A DNA stretch of 63,373 bases from Anaerolineae bacterium (GCA_013360465.1 JABWBO010000011.1:1-63373), one strand, 5' to 3'. Counted from the first letter of the stretch, positions 7,389 through 17,325 are shown. Notes: generated by a model from the sequence alone, not told the origin. Numbers and translations: made by a program.

Positions 7389-8233
7389 TTCTCTGGCGCA
7401 GGGATGATCAACTCCTGACCGATGCTCAGGGCGTCCGGATTTGCTATGTCGTTGGCGGCTACGATGGCGCGCACCGACACGCCGAAGCGGGCGGCGATAG
7501 AACCCAGCACGTCGCCGGACTGAACCACGTAGAGCTGGGCACCTTCTGGCAGGTCCACCTGGTTCTGTGACTCCGCTTCCGCCGCATCTTCGGTCTCTTC
7601 CGGCGTCAATCCGGGGATGCAAGCTGGAAGCTGAAGCTCCTGTCCGATCTGCAGGACAGGCGGATCACCTTCCAGGTCGGGATTTGCCAGGAGAAGATTG
7701 TTCACCGTGGTATCCTGTCTGACGGCAATGGCATACAGGCTGTCGCCAGCCTGCACCGTGTAAATGCAGCCATCAGAGCTGATCGGGTCTAGTTCTTCCT
7801 CTCCATCGCCTTCACCTTCACTCAGCGCCTCGCTGGTGGCTTCCGGGGAAAACGGCGCTTCAGGCGTGCGAGTCGGCAGCGTAGTGGCATCAGGCGTGAA
7901 CAAGCCGAGCGACATTCCGGGCGTGATGATCTGCAGGGTGATGGTCGGGACGCTCGGCAGCGTCGGCGGTATAGGCGTCGATGTCGCCGGCGGGAGGGTC
8001 ACCAGTGTCAGGACGGGCTCCCCGCTGCTGCTGGTCGGTTCAGACGGAGAGGTGGCGGGCGCAATGAGTGTGATCGGAGGGAGTTCAGCCGCGCCGCCGT
8101 TGTCCTGCGACGATGCATCGCCGGGCCGCGCCGTCGGCTCCACAGAATCGCCGGCAGGGCGGAAGCAGCCAGCTAACATCAGAAGCAAGGCAATCGCGAG
8201 TCCTCGCTGCAACCGTAGCCAAACTGTAGGCAA
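7385..8233 (-). CDS. lipoprotein with two LysM domains
   Basis: A 282-residue exported protein: signal peptide with lipobox LAGC (Cys22 or 23), a long Pro/Thr/Ser-rich linker to about 150, then two LysM repeats. The first starts CIYTVQAGDSLYAIA and ends IGQELQLPAC; the second starts LYVVQSGDVLGSIAARF and ends IGQELIIPAPEN. LysM repeats bind peptidoglycan or other N-acetylglucosamine glycans, so it probably links membrane and wall. The start is a TTG at 8233, supported by AGGAG 9 bases upstream; no ATG fits. Expressed alone and convergent with the LamG-like lipoprotein gene. Confidence 0.85.
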   Translation of the reverse strand: MPTVWLRLQRGLAIALLLMLAGCFRPAGDSVEPTARPGDASSQDNGGAAELPPITLIAPATSPSEPTSSSGEPVLTLVTLPPATSTPIPPTLPSVPTITLQIITPGMSLGLFTPDATTLPTRTPEAPFSPEATSEALSEGEGDGEEELDPISSDGCIYTVQAGDSLYAIAVRQDTTVNNLLLANPDLEGDPPVLQIGQELQLPACIPGLTPEETEDAAEAESQNQVDLPEGAQLYVVQSGDVLGSIAARFGVSVRAIVAANDIANPDALSIGQELIIPAPEN

Positions 8234-8319
8234 TGTAACACACTCCTAACCAGAAAGACCTGCCTGTCAGGATACACCTCTTGAAAAAGATGCGCAATGC
8301 ATAGACATGGGAGAATGGA

Positions 8320-8348
8320 TTCAATTTCCGTTTGGTCTGCGCTACAAT
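8320..8348 (+). promoter_or_regulatory. probable promoter of the response-regulator gene
   Basis: TTCAAT (8320-8325), 17-base spacer, TACAAT (8343-8348). The spacing is ideal, the -35 is weak. It lies 69 bases before the GTG start at 8417. Confidence 0.45.
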
Positions 8349-8416
8349 CTGGTTAGAGAGTCGCTGGTGCTCCCGTTCTTTCTATCTGCATCGCTGCATG
8401 ACGAGAGGTATTCCCG

Positions 8417-8806
8417 GTGTCTGCTGAGAAACGAAAAATCCTGGTAGTTGACGACGATCCCGAGCTGCTTCAGTTGGTTCGCATCCTTCTGGCGCGCGCC
8501 GGGTTCGAAACCCTTACCGCGCTGGATGTCCCCTCAGCCCGCACAGTGTTGAGCAGCGGTACGCTGCCGGATGTGATGGTGCTGGACATCATGCTTCCCG
8601 GCGTGAGCGGCATAGAGTTCCTGGAGGAAATCCGGGCGATTGCTGATTTTGACAGCCTGCCGATACTGATGCTTTCGGCGCTTGCCGATCAGCAGCAGAT
8701 TCGTGCGGCACTGGATCGCGGCGCAGATCGCTATCTGACCAAGCCTTATGTCGCCAGCAGCCTCGTCTCGATAGTGCAGGAAATACTCAGCACCAAGCGA
8801 AGGTGA
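8417..8806 (+). CDS. single-domain response regulator (CheY-like receiver)
   Basis: A 129-residue receiver domain with no output domain. The acidic pocket is Asp12-Asp14, the phosphate acceptor is Asp57 in MVLDIMLPG, Ser87 takes the switch Ser/Thr place and Lys109 lies in LTKPY. It probably relays phosphate or switches a partner by contact. The GTG start at 8417 has AGAGGT about 8 bases upstream. No kinase gene lies next to it; the nearest histidine kinase in the window is near 27.3-28.4 kb, which has its own regulator. Partner unknown. Confidence 0.9.
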   Translation: MSAEKRKILVVDDDPELLQLVRILLARAGFETLTALDVPSARTVLSSGTLPDVMVLDIMLPGVSGIEFLEEIRAIADFDSLPILMLSALADQQQIRAALDRGADRYLTKPYVASSLVSIVQEILSTKRR

Positions 8807-8830
8807 GATTCGTCAGAGCGCCAGACAGGA

Positions 8831-10294
8831 TCACGGCGGCGGATCAAGGCGAAAGATGATGACCTGTTCGAACTGTGCCTCAAAGGTCGTGACAAAACCT
8901 CTGGAAGCCAGCGCTTCCAGCCACGGCAGGACATCCTGTTCCGCAGGGACGATGAAATAGCGCGGACCTTGTTCGTCCAACTGTGCTGCGCCGTCGGCAA
9001 GGCTCTTCGGGGTAGGGTAGTAGACTCGGCGCTTGTTCGTCCATTCTCCCAGATAGAAGTCGAGTTCCCAGCCCAACCAGTGATCGTAGAGGATGGCAGC
9101 GACAGGCTTGCCATTCAGCGCCGCCGCCGCCGCCTCGACCCCGGGGTGTCGAGCGGCTTCACGGCTGCTGCCGCCTGGCGGCAGCCCCCCCAGGACAGCG
9201 AGTACTCCGACGCCGGCGACCAGCGCGGCTGATGTGCCGAGCCGGCGCGAACGCTGTGAGATCCTGGCGAGCGCCGCTGCCCCTCGCGACAGAACCAGAC
9301 AGGTTGGAAGGAGCAGGGAGAGGGCATAGCGCTCGTAGTCGTCGAAGGCGACGAGCCAGTGGGCTGCGACGTACAACAGCCCGTAGAGGATTCCCAGGCG
9401 GTCCAGCAGTCGGGTGCGAAGAGGCTGATTTCTCCCCTGCAGGATCGCCAGCGGCAGCAGCACCGCCAGCGCCGCCCCATGCAGCCTTAATCCATGTTCG
9501 CCCCATTGCAGCAGACGCGGGGCGATTTCGTCGGAGCGGATCAGCCGAAAGACGGCGTTGTGAGCAGATGCCAGCTCCAGGACGCTGGTGGGCTGCGCAC
9601 GCAGTATTTCCCAGAGGAGCAGTGCCAGCAGCCAGGCACCGAAGGGCAGCGCCAGACGCACACATTTGCGCAAGCTGAGCGTGCCCATGCCCCAGCCCAG
9701 CGCGATGATGAACGGGAACAGAAAGACCGCCTGGTATTTGGTGCAGAACGCCGCGCCCATCCAGAAGCCCGCCCACGCCCAGCGATCTCTGGCAGCCGCC
9801 AGCGCCGCCAGCGCCCCGGCGCAGAGCATCAGACCATCAGTGAACGCCGTCGCCCCGTAGCGGATCGCCAGCGGTGACGCCGCAAACAGCAGCCCCGCCC
9901 ACAGCCCACGCCCCGCCTGTCCGTACAGCCTGCTGCCGAGTGCCGTGACTGCGCTCACCGTGATCAGGCTGAAGAACAAGCCCGGCAGGCGGGCGGCGAA
10001 AACCCCCTGCTGCGGCGTGAAGTCGAGTACGCTGGACACCGGCTGCGCTGCGAAGGCACTCATCGAGAGGGCAGCAGCATAGAATGTCAGCGGCGGCTTG
10101 TCGAGATCACCGTGAAGCAGCCAATCGCCGCCCAACGCCGCCCGCCGCGCATGGGTGCTGAACAGCGCTTCGTCGGGATGTAATGGCACAGCGGTGATCA
10201 GATCGCCGGCGCGCAGTGCAAATGCCAGAAGCAGCACCCCGGCAAAGGCGAACCACGCATCCCTCAGCCTGCTGCTGGAACGGAGCCGGTCCAT
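8831..10294 (-). CDS. PMT/ArnT-like membrane glycosyltransferase
   Basis: A 487-residue multi-pass membrane protein of the GT-C superfamily (PMT_2-like, as in ArnT and protein mannosyltransferases). The first loop carries the family signature HPDEALFSTHAR near residues 38-49, with Asp-Glu as the likely catalytic acidic pair, then DKPPLTFY near 64-71. About ten hydrophobic helices follow and a soluble C-terminal part begins around 390. These enzymes move a sugar from a polyprenyl phosphate donor to lipid or protein on the outer face of the membrane. The gene follows the DUF1028 gene by 29 bp and is probably in one transcript with it. Acceptor unknown. Confidence 0.82.
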   Translation of the reverse strand: MDRLRSSSRLRDAWFAFAGVLLLAFALRAGDLITAVPLHPDEALFSTHARRAALGGDWLLHGDLDKPPLTFYAAALSMSAFAAQPVSSVLDFTPQQGVFAARLPGLFFSLITVSAVTALGSRLYGQAGRGLWAGLLFAASPLAIRYGATAFTDGLMLCAGALAALAAARDRWAWAGFWMGAAFCTKYQAVFLFPFIIALGWGMGTLSLRKCVRLALPFGAWLLALLLWEILRAQPTSVLELASAHNAVFRLIRSDEIAPRLLQWGEHGLRLHGAALAVLLPLAILQGRNQPLRTRLLDRLGILYGLLYVAAHWLVAFDDYERYALSLLLPTCLVLSRGAAALARISQRSRRLGTSAALVAGVGVLAVLGGLPPGGSSREAARHPGVEAAAAALNGKPVAAILYDHWLGWELDFYLGEWTNKRRVYYPTPKSLADGAAQLDEQGPRYFIVPAEQDVLPWLEALASRGFVTTFEAQFEQVIIFRLDPPP

Positions 10295-10323
10295 GTTTGC
10301 TGGTCAGCGGCTGGACACGGTAT

Positions 10324-11202
10324 TCACCGAATGGGGAAGCGCTTGCGTAGGTATTCGAGGGCGACCCGGTCGATCACCTGCGGATCGGCGGTACGCCAGC
10401 GTTCTTCCAGGTTTTCGTTGCCGACCAGCGCGTCAAAGCTTCTGATGGCGGCTTCGTCCCAGATGCCGTCGGGCTGCCGGGAAGTGTAGCCGAGCCTCTG
10501 GGAAAAGTCCTGGAGTTCGCGAGCGAGTTCTTCGGTGATGGGCAAACGGTCTTCGGGAAGCGGATGCCCGAAGAAGACGAAGTGAGCGCTCAACAGGTCG
10601 GCGAGACGTGCCGCCGGTTCCAGGTCGTCATCGACGCGCACATCGACGTATCGGTCGTTGTCGCCGCCATAGCCGGCATTCATCTTGACCACAATAAGCG
10701 CCGCTGCCTGCTTTCCACGTTTGTCGCCGCCGGCATCGTCGCCCGCAGTGAGCGCCGCCATCAGGCGCAGGGCGAGTTCGCCGCGTGTGCCTTGATAGGC
10801 GTCCACCATCGCGTCGATCACCCGTGCGCCGGCGAGGATATTGCCCTGACAGGCGAAACCATCGCCGATGCGATGCCCAGCCCAGTCGGCGCATTCCGCC
10901 CCGGTATGCGCCGCAGCAGCGCCATGACGATCCACAATCCCGACCTGTCGCCGTTCCCTTCCGGGATCGGCAGCCAGCAGCGCCGCCAGCGCCTCTGCCG
11001 CTGATCTGCCGCTTTCCATCAACGCCAAGCCGTCCGGTCCGTAGCTGATTTTCGCCCAGGACTGTGTGGCAACTGCCCCGACTTCCGCCTTTGCCCAGGG
11101 GACGCGGCAGCCCACGCCGAGGAATTTGCTAGCGACCGCCACACCCCAGGCGCGTTGGTCGAGATCGCAGGCGACAATCGAAAACGTGCTGGGGTGAATC
11201 AT
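10324..11202 (-). CDS. DUF1028 (Ntn-hydrolase-like) protein
   Basis: The protein (292 residues from the ATG at 11202) starts with STFSIVACDLDQRAWGVAVASKFLGVGCRVPWA, which matches the DUF1028 family, thought from its fold to be related to Ntn hydrolases. Residues up to about 200 are the DUF1028 core; the tail (RLGYTSRQPDGIWDEAAIRSFDALVGNENLEER) resembles the peptidoglycan-binding-like extension of some members. The ATG at 11202 has GAGG 6-7 bases upstream and fits the family start better than the ATG at 11214. Reaction not established for the family. It precedes the membrane glycosyltransferase gene on the same strand. Confidence 0.8.
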   Translation of the reverse strand: MIHPSTFSIVACDLDQRAWGVAVASKFLGVGCRVPWAKAEVGAVATQSWAKISYGPDGLALMESGRSAAEALAALLAADPGRERRQVGIVDRHGAAAAHTGAECADWAGHRIGDGFACQGNILAGARVIDAMVDAYQGTRGELALRLMAALTAGDDAGGDKRGKQAAALIVVKMNAGYGGDNDRYVDVRVDDDLEPAARLADLLSAHFVFFGHPLPEDRLPITEELARELQDFSQRLGYTSRQPDGIWDEAAIRSFDALVGNENLEERWRTADPQVIDRVALEYLRKRFPIR

Positions 11203-11320
11203 CGCGCGCCTCATGTATTGGCTGACTTAGTGCGTGGGATTGTACCACCGGGAGGGCTATAATGCAGACGCATGAACAGGGCTGGAAGCGCGCCAGAGAA
11301 GCGCGTCAGAAAGGAAAGAG

Positions 11321-12118
11321 ATGGCGCTGGAACTCTCACGGATTCGCGCGGTCGCCTGCGATATGGATGGAGTACTCTGGCTCGGCGATGAACCCCTGCC
11401 GGGACTGCATGCCTTCTTCAATCTGCTGCACAGGCGTGCGCTGCCTTATGTGCTGGCGACGAATAACAGCAGCAAGACCCCGGCGGATTATGTCGCCAAG
11501 CTCAGCCACATGGGCGTGAACGGCGTTTCCGACTCGAACATCATCACTTCTGGCACGGCGACCCTGCATGTTCTCGCCGAACGTTATCCGCCGGGGACGC
11601 ACATCAACATGGTTGGCGGGATAGGGCTGCGTCATCTGCTTGAAGAAGCGGGCTACATCCTGGTGAATCAGAATGCTCAGGCGGTGGTCGTCGGGCTGGA
11701 TGCCGGCTTGACTTACGAAAAGCTCAAATACGCGACATTCTGCATTCGAGACGGGGCGGCGTTTATCGCCACCAATGACGATAACTCAATTCCGACCCCG
11801 GACGGTTTTGCGCCCGGCGCGGGAAGCATCGTCGCGGCGCTGCGCGCCTCCTCTGAACGCGAACCGCTGGTCATCGGAAAACCGCATCTGCCGATGTTCC
11901 AGCAGGCGCTTCAGCTGATGGGCACAGCGCCGGAACAAACGCTGATGATCGGCGACCGTCTGGAGACAGACATTATCGGGGCAGCACAGGCGGGTATGAA
12001 GACGGCACTGCTGCTCACCGGCGTCACCGATGGCGACCGGCTGAAACGGGGTGATGCTGCGCCGGATGCCATCTTCGACGATCTGGCACAGCTTGTCGCT
12101 GCCTGGGAGGCGTCCTAG
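11321..12118 (+). CDS. HAD-superfamily phosphatase, NagD/PGP-like
   Basis: A 265-residue HAD hydrolase of the NagD/p-nitrophenylphosphatase group (class IIA cap). Motif I is ACDMDGVLW with Asp14 as nucleophile and Asp16 as acid; motif II is the TNNSSKTP block near 48-55; motif III/IV are IGKPHLPMF and MIGDRLETDIIGA. Members dephosphorylate small metabolites such as sugar phosphates, phosphoglycolate or nucleotides. AAGGAAAG lies just upstream of the ATG. Single gene, followed by the hairpin repeat at 12152-12214. Substrate unknown. Confidence 0.88.
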   Translation: MALELSRIRAVACDMDGVLWLGDEPLPGLHAFFNLLHRRALPYVLATNNSSKTPADYVAKLSHMGVNGVSDSNIITSGTATLHVLAERYPPGTHINMVGGIGLRHLLEEAGYILVNQNAQAVVVGLDAGLTYEKLKYATFCIRDGAAFIATNDDNSIPTPDGFAPGAGSIVAALRASSEREPLVIGKPHLPMFQQALQLMGTAPEQTLMIGDRLETDIIGAAQAGMKTALLLTGVTDGDRLKRGDAAPDAIFDDLAQLVAAWEAS

Positions 12119-12151
12119 TACACGAACCAGGTTAATCTGACGGGTTGATAG

Positions 12152-12214
12152 CGTAGGGGCGGACCAGCGTGTCCGCCTGGGAAGGGTGGGCGGGGACATT
12201 GCCCCGCCCCTACG
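12152..12214. repeat. REP-like element: two hairpins inside an 11-bp inverted repeat
   Basis: CGTAGGGGCGG (12152-12162) and its exact reverse complement (12204-12214) frame two further perfect stems: GGCGGAC/GTCCGCC (12158-12164, 12171-12177) and GGGCGGGG/CCCCGCCC (12188-12195, 12202-12209). The element lies between convergent genes. No T-run follows, so it is more like an intergenic palindromic repeat than a terminator. A related GGGCGGGG core occurs at 59213-59251. Confidence 0.75.
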
Positions 12215-12257
12215 GAAGACCCCGTCATTCTCATCTTGTTGAGGTACTAGCGGCGCG

Positions 12258-12947
12258 TCAATCCAGAAAGTGTTCGCCGGCGGCGTGGTGCGCGGCGCGG
12301 ATCGGTTCCGGCAGGCGGTAGCGCGTGGTGCAGCGCATCGTCAGGGCAAGCGCCGACTCCAGATCGATGCGGTGACCGGCAGAGATGTAGACGGGTTTGA
12401 CGTGAGCGCGGGTGCGCAGCACCGCCCCGATGATCTCGTCACGGTCCATCAGTGGGCTGTAGCTGCCGGCTTCGGACCCGACTGGCGCGTTCGTCCCTAA
12501 AAGATGGGTCTTGCCGCAGCCCACCGTCGGCCGGTCCAGCCAAAGTCCCATGTGGGAGGCGATGCCGATCCGGCGGGGATGGGCGCGTCCCATGCCGTCG
12601 AAGAGAAAGACGTCCGGCGTGTGCTGGAGCTTCTCGAATGCCTGCACCAGTACCGGACCTTCTCGAAAGCTGAGCAGCCCTGGGATGTAGGGAAAAGGCG
12701 TGGGCATGGCTGCCCGCGCGACCTCAAGGACTTCTAATCCTGGGAAGTTGAGGACGGCGACCGCCGCCCGCGAGATATCCTGTCCGGTCGCCGGGTCGGG
12801 CTTGACACTGACATCAACCCCCGCAACCAGCCGTACGCTGTCGAGCATGAGCGGGAGATCGGCGATCACCAGACACGCCAGTTGGTTTTGCAGGGCGATG
12901 GCTTCGCGCGGCGTCATGGACCAATCGTGCGGCATGTGAAGCTTCAT
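12258..12947 (-). CDS. nfi: endonuclease V
   Basis: The 229-residue protein carries all endonuclease V signatures: GVDVSVK (first metal Asp), PYIPGLLSFREGP (wedge and Glu), DGMGRAHPRRIGIASHMG (second Asp), then VGCGKTHLLG and YISAGHRIDLESAL (His and Asp). The enzyme nicks DNA near deaminated bases such as inosine and starts their repair. I start at the ATG at 12947, which has GAGGGTG a few bases upstream; the frame extends to 12992 without support. It lies directly downstream of rpoB on the same strand but behind rpoB's terminator. This is the place where rpoC would usually be found. Confidence 0.93.
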   Translation of the reverse strand: MKLHMPHDWSMTPREAIALQNQLACLVIADLPLMLDSVRLVAGVDVSVKPDPATGQDISRAAVAVLNFPGLEVLEVARAAMPTPFPYIPGLLSFREGPVLVQAFEKLQHTPDVFLFDGMGRAHPRRIGIASHMGLWLDRPTVGCGKTHLLGTNAPVGSEAGSYSPLMDRDEIIGAVLRTRAHVKPVYISAGHRIDLESALALTMRCTTRYRLPEPIRAAHHAAGEHFLD

Positions 12948-12974
12948 GACACCCTCATACGGTTGTATCAAGCA

Positions 12975-13006
12975 AAAGGGGACGGTCTGCATAAACCGTC
13001 CCCTTT
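12975..13006 (-). terminator. intrinsic terminator of rpoB
   Basis: An 11-bp perfect stem (12975-12985 with 12996-13006) around a 10-base loop; on the minus strand it ends in CCCCTTTTGC. It lies 33 bases after the rpoB stop codon. Confidence 0.75.
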
Positions 13007-13038
13007 ATGTGTTCTGGCAAAAACCCTCGGTTTACGGA

Positions 13039-16000
13039 CTAGTCTTCGCCTGTACCAAGACCGAGCAGTCCCGTCGGGACTTTCGGCTGACGCTGCTTCT
13101 CGTCTTCCTTGCCGAAGCGGATGACCTCGCCGGCGTCGGTGATGGCTTCGACCGCCAGACCAAGGCTCTGAAGTTCCTTGACCAGCACGCGGAACGAAGT
13201 TGGGATGCCGGGTTCTTCAATCGGTTCACCCTTGATGATCGCCTCGTAGGTCTTGACGCGCCCCTGCACATCGTCGGATTTGACCGTGAGCATTTCCTGA
13301 AGGGTATAAGCTGCGCCGTACGCCTCCAGCGCCCAGACTTCCATTTCGCCGAAGCGCTGACCGCCGAACTGCGCCTTGCCGCCCAAAGGCTGCTGGGTGA
13401 CAAGGCTGTAAGGACCGGTCGAACGCGCATGAACCTTGTCTTCGACCAGATGCGCCAGCTTGAGCATGTGAATGATGCCCACCGTCACCGGCTGATCGAA
13501 GCGGTCGCCGGTGCGCCCGTCATAGAGGACGTGCTTGCCGTAGACCGGCACTGAATGACCGGTTTCGAACATCACGCGGTCTGCGATGCTCAGCAGCTCG
13601 CGCCCGTTGGCGTCTTCCGGGATGACTGTTTCCGGCGCTGCCCACTCGATCCACAGCCGCAGAGACACATCATAGGCATTGCGGTCCCGGCGGGCGCGTT
13701 CTTCGACGGAAAGCCCGGTCGTGTCGAACATGATGCTGTCATCGGGGTCGTAGCCCTTGTCGCTCAGCCAGCCGCGCAGCACCGCCCGCCGCGCCGGGAC
13801 CGGGTCTTCAGCCTGAAGGATTTCCTCCAGGTCGTAGCCCTCTCTATCGCCTAGCCAGGCGTTGATGTATTCGCGGCGGACTTCGTTGTCGTCATCATAC
13901 TGCTCCAGGTCGCGATCGATCTCTTTCATCCACTCCCAGGCGCGATCACTGATCTCCGCCCAGGCGCGGTCGATCATCCAGGCGCGCCCCAGTTCGGACT
14001 GAATCTCCAACTCCTTCGCACCGTCGAATACCGGCGTGACGGCACGGAAACCCAGCCGTTCGGACGCCCAGCCCAGGTGGACTTCCATGACCTGACCCAG
14101 GTTCATGCGACCGGGTACGCCGGTCGGATTGAGGATGATCTCGACAGGACGTCCATCGCTGAGGAAAGGCATATCTTCGATGGCGACGATGCGTGAGATG
14201 ACGCCCTTGTTGCCGTGACGCCCCGCCATTTTGTCGCCGACCGTCAGCTTACGCTTCTGGGCGACGCTGACGCGCACCATTTTTTCTACGCCCGCCGGCA
14301 GGTCGGGATGTTCGTCGCGGGTGAAGGTCTTGACGTCGACAACCTTGCCTTTTTCGCCGTGCGGCAGGCGCAGGGACGAGTCTTTCACTTCGCGCGCTTT
14401 TTCACCGAAGATGGCACGCAGGAGCTTCTCTTCAGGGCTGAGTTCTTTTTCGCCCTTCGGCGTGATCTTGCCGACCAGGATGTCATTCGGTCCGACTTCC
14501 GCGCCGATGCGCACGATACCGAATTCGTCCAGGTCCTTCAGGGCGTCTTCGCCGACGTTGGGAATGTCGTAGGTGATCTCTTCAGGACCGAGCTTGGTGT
14601 CGCGGGCTTCTACCTCATGCTTCTCGATGTGGATCGAGGTGAATTTATCGCAGCGCAGCAGGTCTTCGCTGATCAGCAGCGCGTCTTCGTAGTTGCCGCC
14701 GTCCCAGCACAGGAAGGTCGCCAGAACGTCATGACCCAGGGCGATGCTGCCGTTGCGCGTCGAAGAACTATCCGCCAGCACATCGCTCTTGCGCACCATC
14801 TGCCCCTTCTGGACGACAGGACGCTGATCGACACAGGTGGACTGGTTGGAGCGGTTGTACTTGCGGAGACGGAAGACTCGCTCGTCGCCGTTTGGCGTGC
14901 GAACGACGATGCGATCGCTCTGAACGCTGATCACCTCGCCATCGACATCGGAGAGAAGGACCTGACCGCTGTCCTTCGCCGCCTGGCTTTCCATGCCGGT
15001 CGAAACGATCGGCACATCAGGCTGAAGCAGGGGGACCGCCTGGCGCTGCATGTTCGAACCCATCAGCGCGCGGTTAGCGTCGTCATGCTCCAGGAAGGGG
15101 ATGAGCGCGGCGCTGATGCCGACGATCTGGCGCGGGGCAATGTCGATGTAATCGAGCCGCTGAACCGGCGCGGCGAGAAATTTCTGATTGTGACGCGCCG
15201 AGACGCGTTCATTGACGAACTCGCGACGGGAACCGATCTGTGCATTCGCCTGAGCGATGACGTAGTTATCTTCGGAATCGGCGGACATGTAGATGATGTC
15301 GCTGCTGACGAAGGGCTGCACCGGAACCTGTTCGATGCCGCCGTCGCGCAGCTTCTTGGCGGCTTTTTCATCGACCACCGCGCCTTCGCTGACGATAGTC
15401 CTGCCGTCGGCATTTTCGATATCCTCGCGCACCGTGCGCCCGATCAATTCGGGATCGGCGGGCGACAGGAATTTGATGACTTTGTAGTACGGCGTTTCGA
15501 TGAACCCGTATTCGTTCACGCGGGCATAGCTCGCCAGACGACCGATCAGACCGATATTCGGACCTTCCGGCGTCTCGATAGGGCAGATGCGCCCATAGTG
15601 GCTGTGGTGTACGTCGCGCACATCGAAACCGGCGCGGTCGCGGCGCAGACCACCCGGACCCAGGGCGGAAAGCGTACGTTTGTGGGTCAGTTCCGCCAGC
15701 GGGTTCGTCTGTTCCATGAACTGGGACAGCTGCGAAGAACCGAAGAATTCGCGCATCGCGGCGACGATGGGGCGGATGTTCACCAGCGTGATCGGTGTCA
15801 CGTTGTCCGATTCGCGGATCGACATGCGTTCCTTGACGACGCGTTCCGTCCGGCGCAGACCGACACGCAGCTTGTTCTGGAGCAGTTCGCCAACCGTCTT
15901 GACGCGGCGGTTGCCCAGGTGGTCGATGTCGTCTTTGCCGATCTTGCCGTTGTTGATCAGGATCATACGTTCGATCAGACGTACTACATCGGCGCGCGTG

Positions 16001-16968
16001 ATGGTGCGCATCGACCGGGCAATCAAACCGTCCAGCCCCAACCGCTGGTTGAGCTTATAACGCCCAACCCTTTCGAGGTCGTAGCGGCGCTGATCGAAGA
16101 GCTGGCTGGTGAGGTATTCGCGCGCATTATCCAGCGTCGGAGGATCGCCGGGGCGCATCTTGCGATAGAACTCAATCAGCGCCTGCTCGGCAACCGATTT
16201 CTTGTCATCCCACTGCGGTTCCATTTTGATGGTATTGGCGACGTAGGGGCGATCTGGGTTGGTATCGATTTCCGCGTACAGCGCCAGCAGTTCTTCGGTG
16301 CTTCCGGTCTTGATAGGCGCGACGCTTTCCGGCATACCGTCCGAGATCGCCGCCATCGCGCGCAGCAGGACCGTCACCGGAATCGTGCGCTTGCGGTTGA
16401 ACTTGATGGTCAGATAATCGCTCTTGCGCGTCTCGAATTCCATCCACGCACCGCGATCCGGGATCAGCTTGGCGTTCGATTGCAGCCGACCGGTGGTGCG
16501 GTCTTCATCGGCGTCGAAATACACGCCGGGCGAGCGAATCAGCTGGCTGACGACGACGCGCTCTGTGCCGTTGATGATGAAGGTGCCTTTTTCGGTCATC
16601 AACGGGAAGTCGCCCAGGAAAATATCCGAGGTGACAACTTCATCGCCTGCCTCACGATTGACCAGCGCCACGCGGATGTACAGCGGAGCGGCATAGGACA
16701 TATCGCGTTCGAGGCAGACCTCTTCGCTGTATTTTGGCTCTTCGAACCAGTAGCGCAGACCGAATTCCTGCGCTTCAGGACCATTTCCTGGGAAATACAG
16801 CTTCAGGCTCCCGTTGTAGCTTTCGATGGGGCTGATCTCATCGAACAGTTCAGCGAGACCTTCTTCCAGAAACCACTGGAACGATTTCAACTGCACCTCG
16901 ATGAGCGAGGGCAGCGCCTGCACATCAGGGGTGCGGGCATAGTTCTTCACCTGGGTCAACCGCGCCAA
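13039..16968 (-). CDS. rpoB: DNA-directed RNA polymerase subunit beta
   Basis: A full-length beta subunit of 1309 residues, from the N-terminal protrusion ([37 protein letters not shown]) through the rifampicin region ([31 protein letters not shown]), the [17 protein letters not shown] fork loop, [13 protein letters not shown] with its catalytic-centre lysines, to the C-terminal clamp [13 protein letters not shown] and [24 protein letters not shown]. The start is a TTG with GAGGAG 9 bases upstream; no ATG fits. Compared with E. coli, the rifampicin pocket differs at D516 (Glu), N518 (Thr), S522 (Ala) and R529 (Thr). Neither rpoC nor rplJL is adjacent. A strong promoter lies at 17120-17149. 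Confidence 0.98.
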   Translation of the reverse strand: MARLTQVKNYARTPDVQALPSLIEVQLKSFQWFLEEGLAELFDEISPIESYNGSLKLYFPGNGPEAQEFGLRYWFEEPKYSEEVCLERDMSYAAPLYIRVALVNREAGDEVVTSDIFLGDFPLMTEKGTFIINGTERVVVSQLIRSPGVYFDADEDRTTGRLQSNAKLIPDRGAWMEFETRKSDYLTIKFNRKRTIPVTVLLRAMAAISDGMPESVAPIKTGSTEELLALYAEIDTNPDRPYVANTIKMEPQWDDKKSVAEQALIEFYRKMRPGDPPTLDNAREYLTSQLFDQRRYDLERVGRYKLNQRLGLDGLIARSMRTITRADVVRLIERMILINNGKIGKDDIDHLGNRRVKTVGELLQNKLRVGLRRTERVVKERMSIRESDNVTPITLVNIRPIVAAMREFFGSSQLSQFMEQTNPLAELTHKRTLSALGPGGLRRDRAGFDVRDVHHSHYGRICPIETPEGPNIGLIGRLASYARVNEYGFIETPYYKVIKFLSPADPELIGRTVREDIENADGRTIVSEGAVVDEKAAKKLRDGGIEQVPVQPFVSSDIIYMSADSEDNYVIAQANAQIGSRREFVNERVSARHNQKFLAAPVQRLDYIDIAPRQIVGISAALIPFLEHDDANRALMGSNMQRQAVPLLQPDVPIVSTGMESQAAKDSGQVLLSDVDGEVISVQSDRIVVRTPNGDERVFRLRKYNRSNQSTCVDQRPVVQKGQMVRKSDVLADSSSTRNGSIALGHDVLATFLCWDGGNYEDALLISEDLLRCDKFTSIHIEKHEVEARDTKLGPEEITYDIPNVGEDALKDLDEFGIVRIGAEVGPNDILVGKITPKGEKELSPEEKLLRAIFGEKAREVKDSSLRLPHGEKGKVVDVKTFTRDEHPDLPAGVEKMVRVSVAQKRKLTVGDKMAGRHGNKGVISRIVAIEDMPFLSDGRPVEIILNPTGVPGRMNLGQVMEVHLGWASERLGFRAVTPVFDGAKELEIQSELGRAWMIDRAWAEISDRAWEWMKEIDRDLEQYDDDNEVRREYINAWLGDREGYDLEEILQAEDPVPARRAVLRGWLSDKGYDPDDSIMFDTTGLSVEERARRDRNAYDVSLRLWIEWAAPETVIPEDANGRELLSIADRVMFETGHSVPVYGKHVLYDGRTGDRFDQPVTVGIIHMLKLAHLVEDKVHARSTGPYSLVTQQPLGGKAQFGGQRFGEMEVWALEAYGAAYTLQEMLTVKSDDVQGRVKTYEAIIKGEPIEEPGIPTSFRVLVKELQSLGLAVEAITDAGEVIRFGKEDEKQRQPKVPTGLLGLGTGED

Positions 16969-17325
16969 AGCGATACGCTCCTCACGCTAACCGTACAAAA
17001 ACAAAATCGGCTGCACGTGGTCTTTATTCACATGCACCGTAACGGGAGGACAAGAATGGTGACTGGATGAGGCGCATCCATGTATATGAGGTGGCTAAAG
17101 TACCGTAATGCAATCGCCCATTATAACAAAAAGAAGCACAAACTGTCAACAGCGTATTAACCACTGCGACAGAGCTGTGCAGCTAGTTGTATTGTGGACA
17201 CCGGCTCAGTTCACGTGATGATCACTATACCAGAGACTTCAAAGCCGGCGCAAGCACCGTCCTGCGTCGCTGCGTCGCGGTGGGAAGACGCCGCTGCTGC
17301 GAATCTGCTTTCCGGGCGATGAAGG
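16969..17325. other. gene-free region upstream of rpoB
   Basis: No gene is seen in these 357 bases. The left part (16969-17113) would be the rpoB leader, with a 7-of-8-bp stem at about 17011-17036 (TGCACGTG against CACATGCA). The rpoB promoter is at 17120-17149. The rest, up to the small membrane-protein gene, shows no clear signal. Confidence 0.5.
17120..17149 (-). promoter_or_regulatory. strong sigma-70 promoter of rpoB
   Basis: On the minus strand: perfect TTGACA (17144-17149), 18-base spacer, perfect TATAAT (17120-17125) with an extended -10 TG one base upstream. This is the best promoter in the window. Transcription would start near 17113, leaving a leader of about 145 bases before the TTG start of rpoB. 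Confidence 0.88.

Noticed and set aside
14215-17070. 951-codon open frame on the plus strand opposite rpoB
   Set aside because: It is fully antisense to a clear rpoB, its translation is rich in Arg, Asp, Gln and His with no known domain, and it arises from the codon bias of GC-rich genes.
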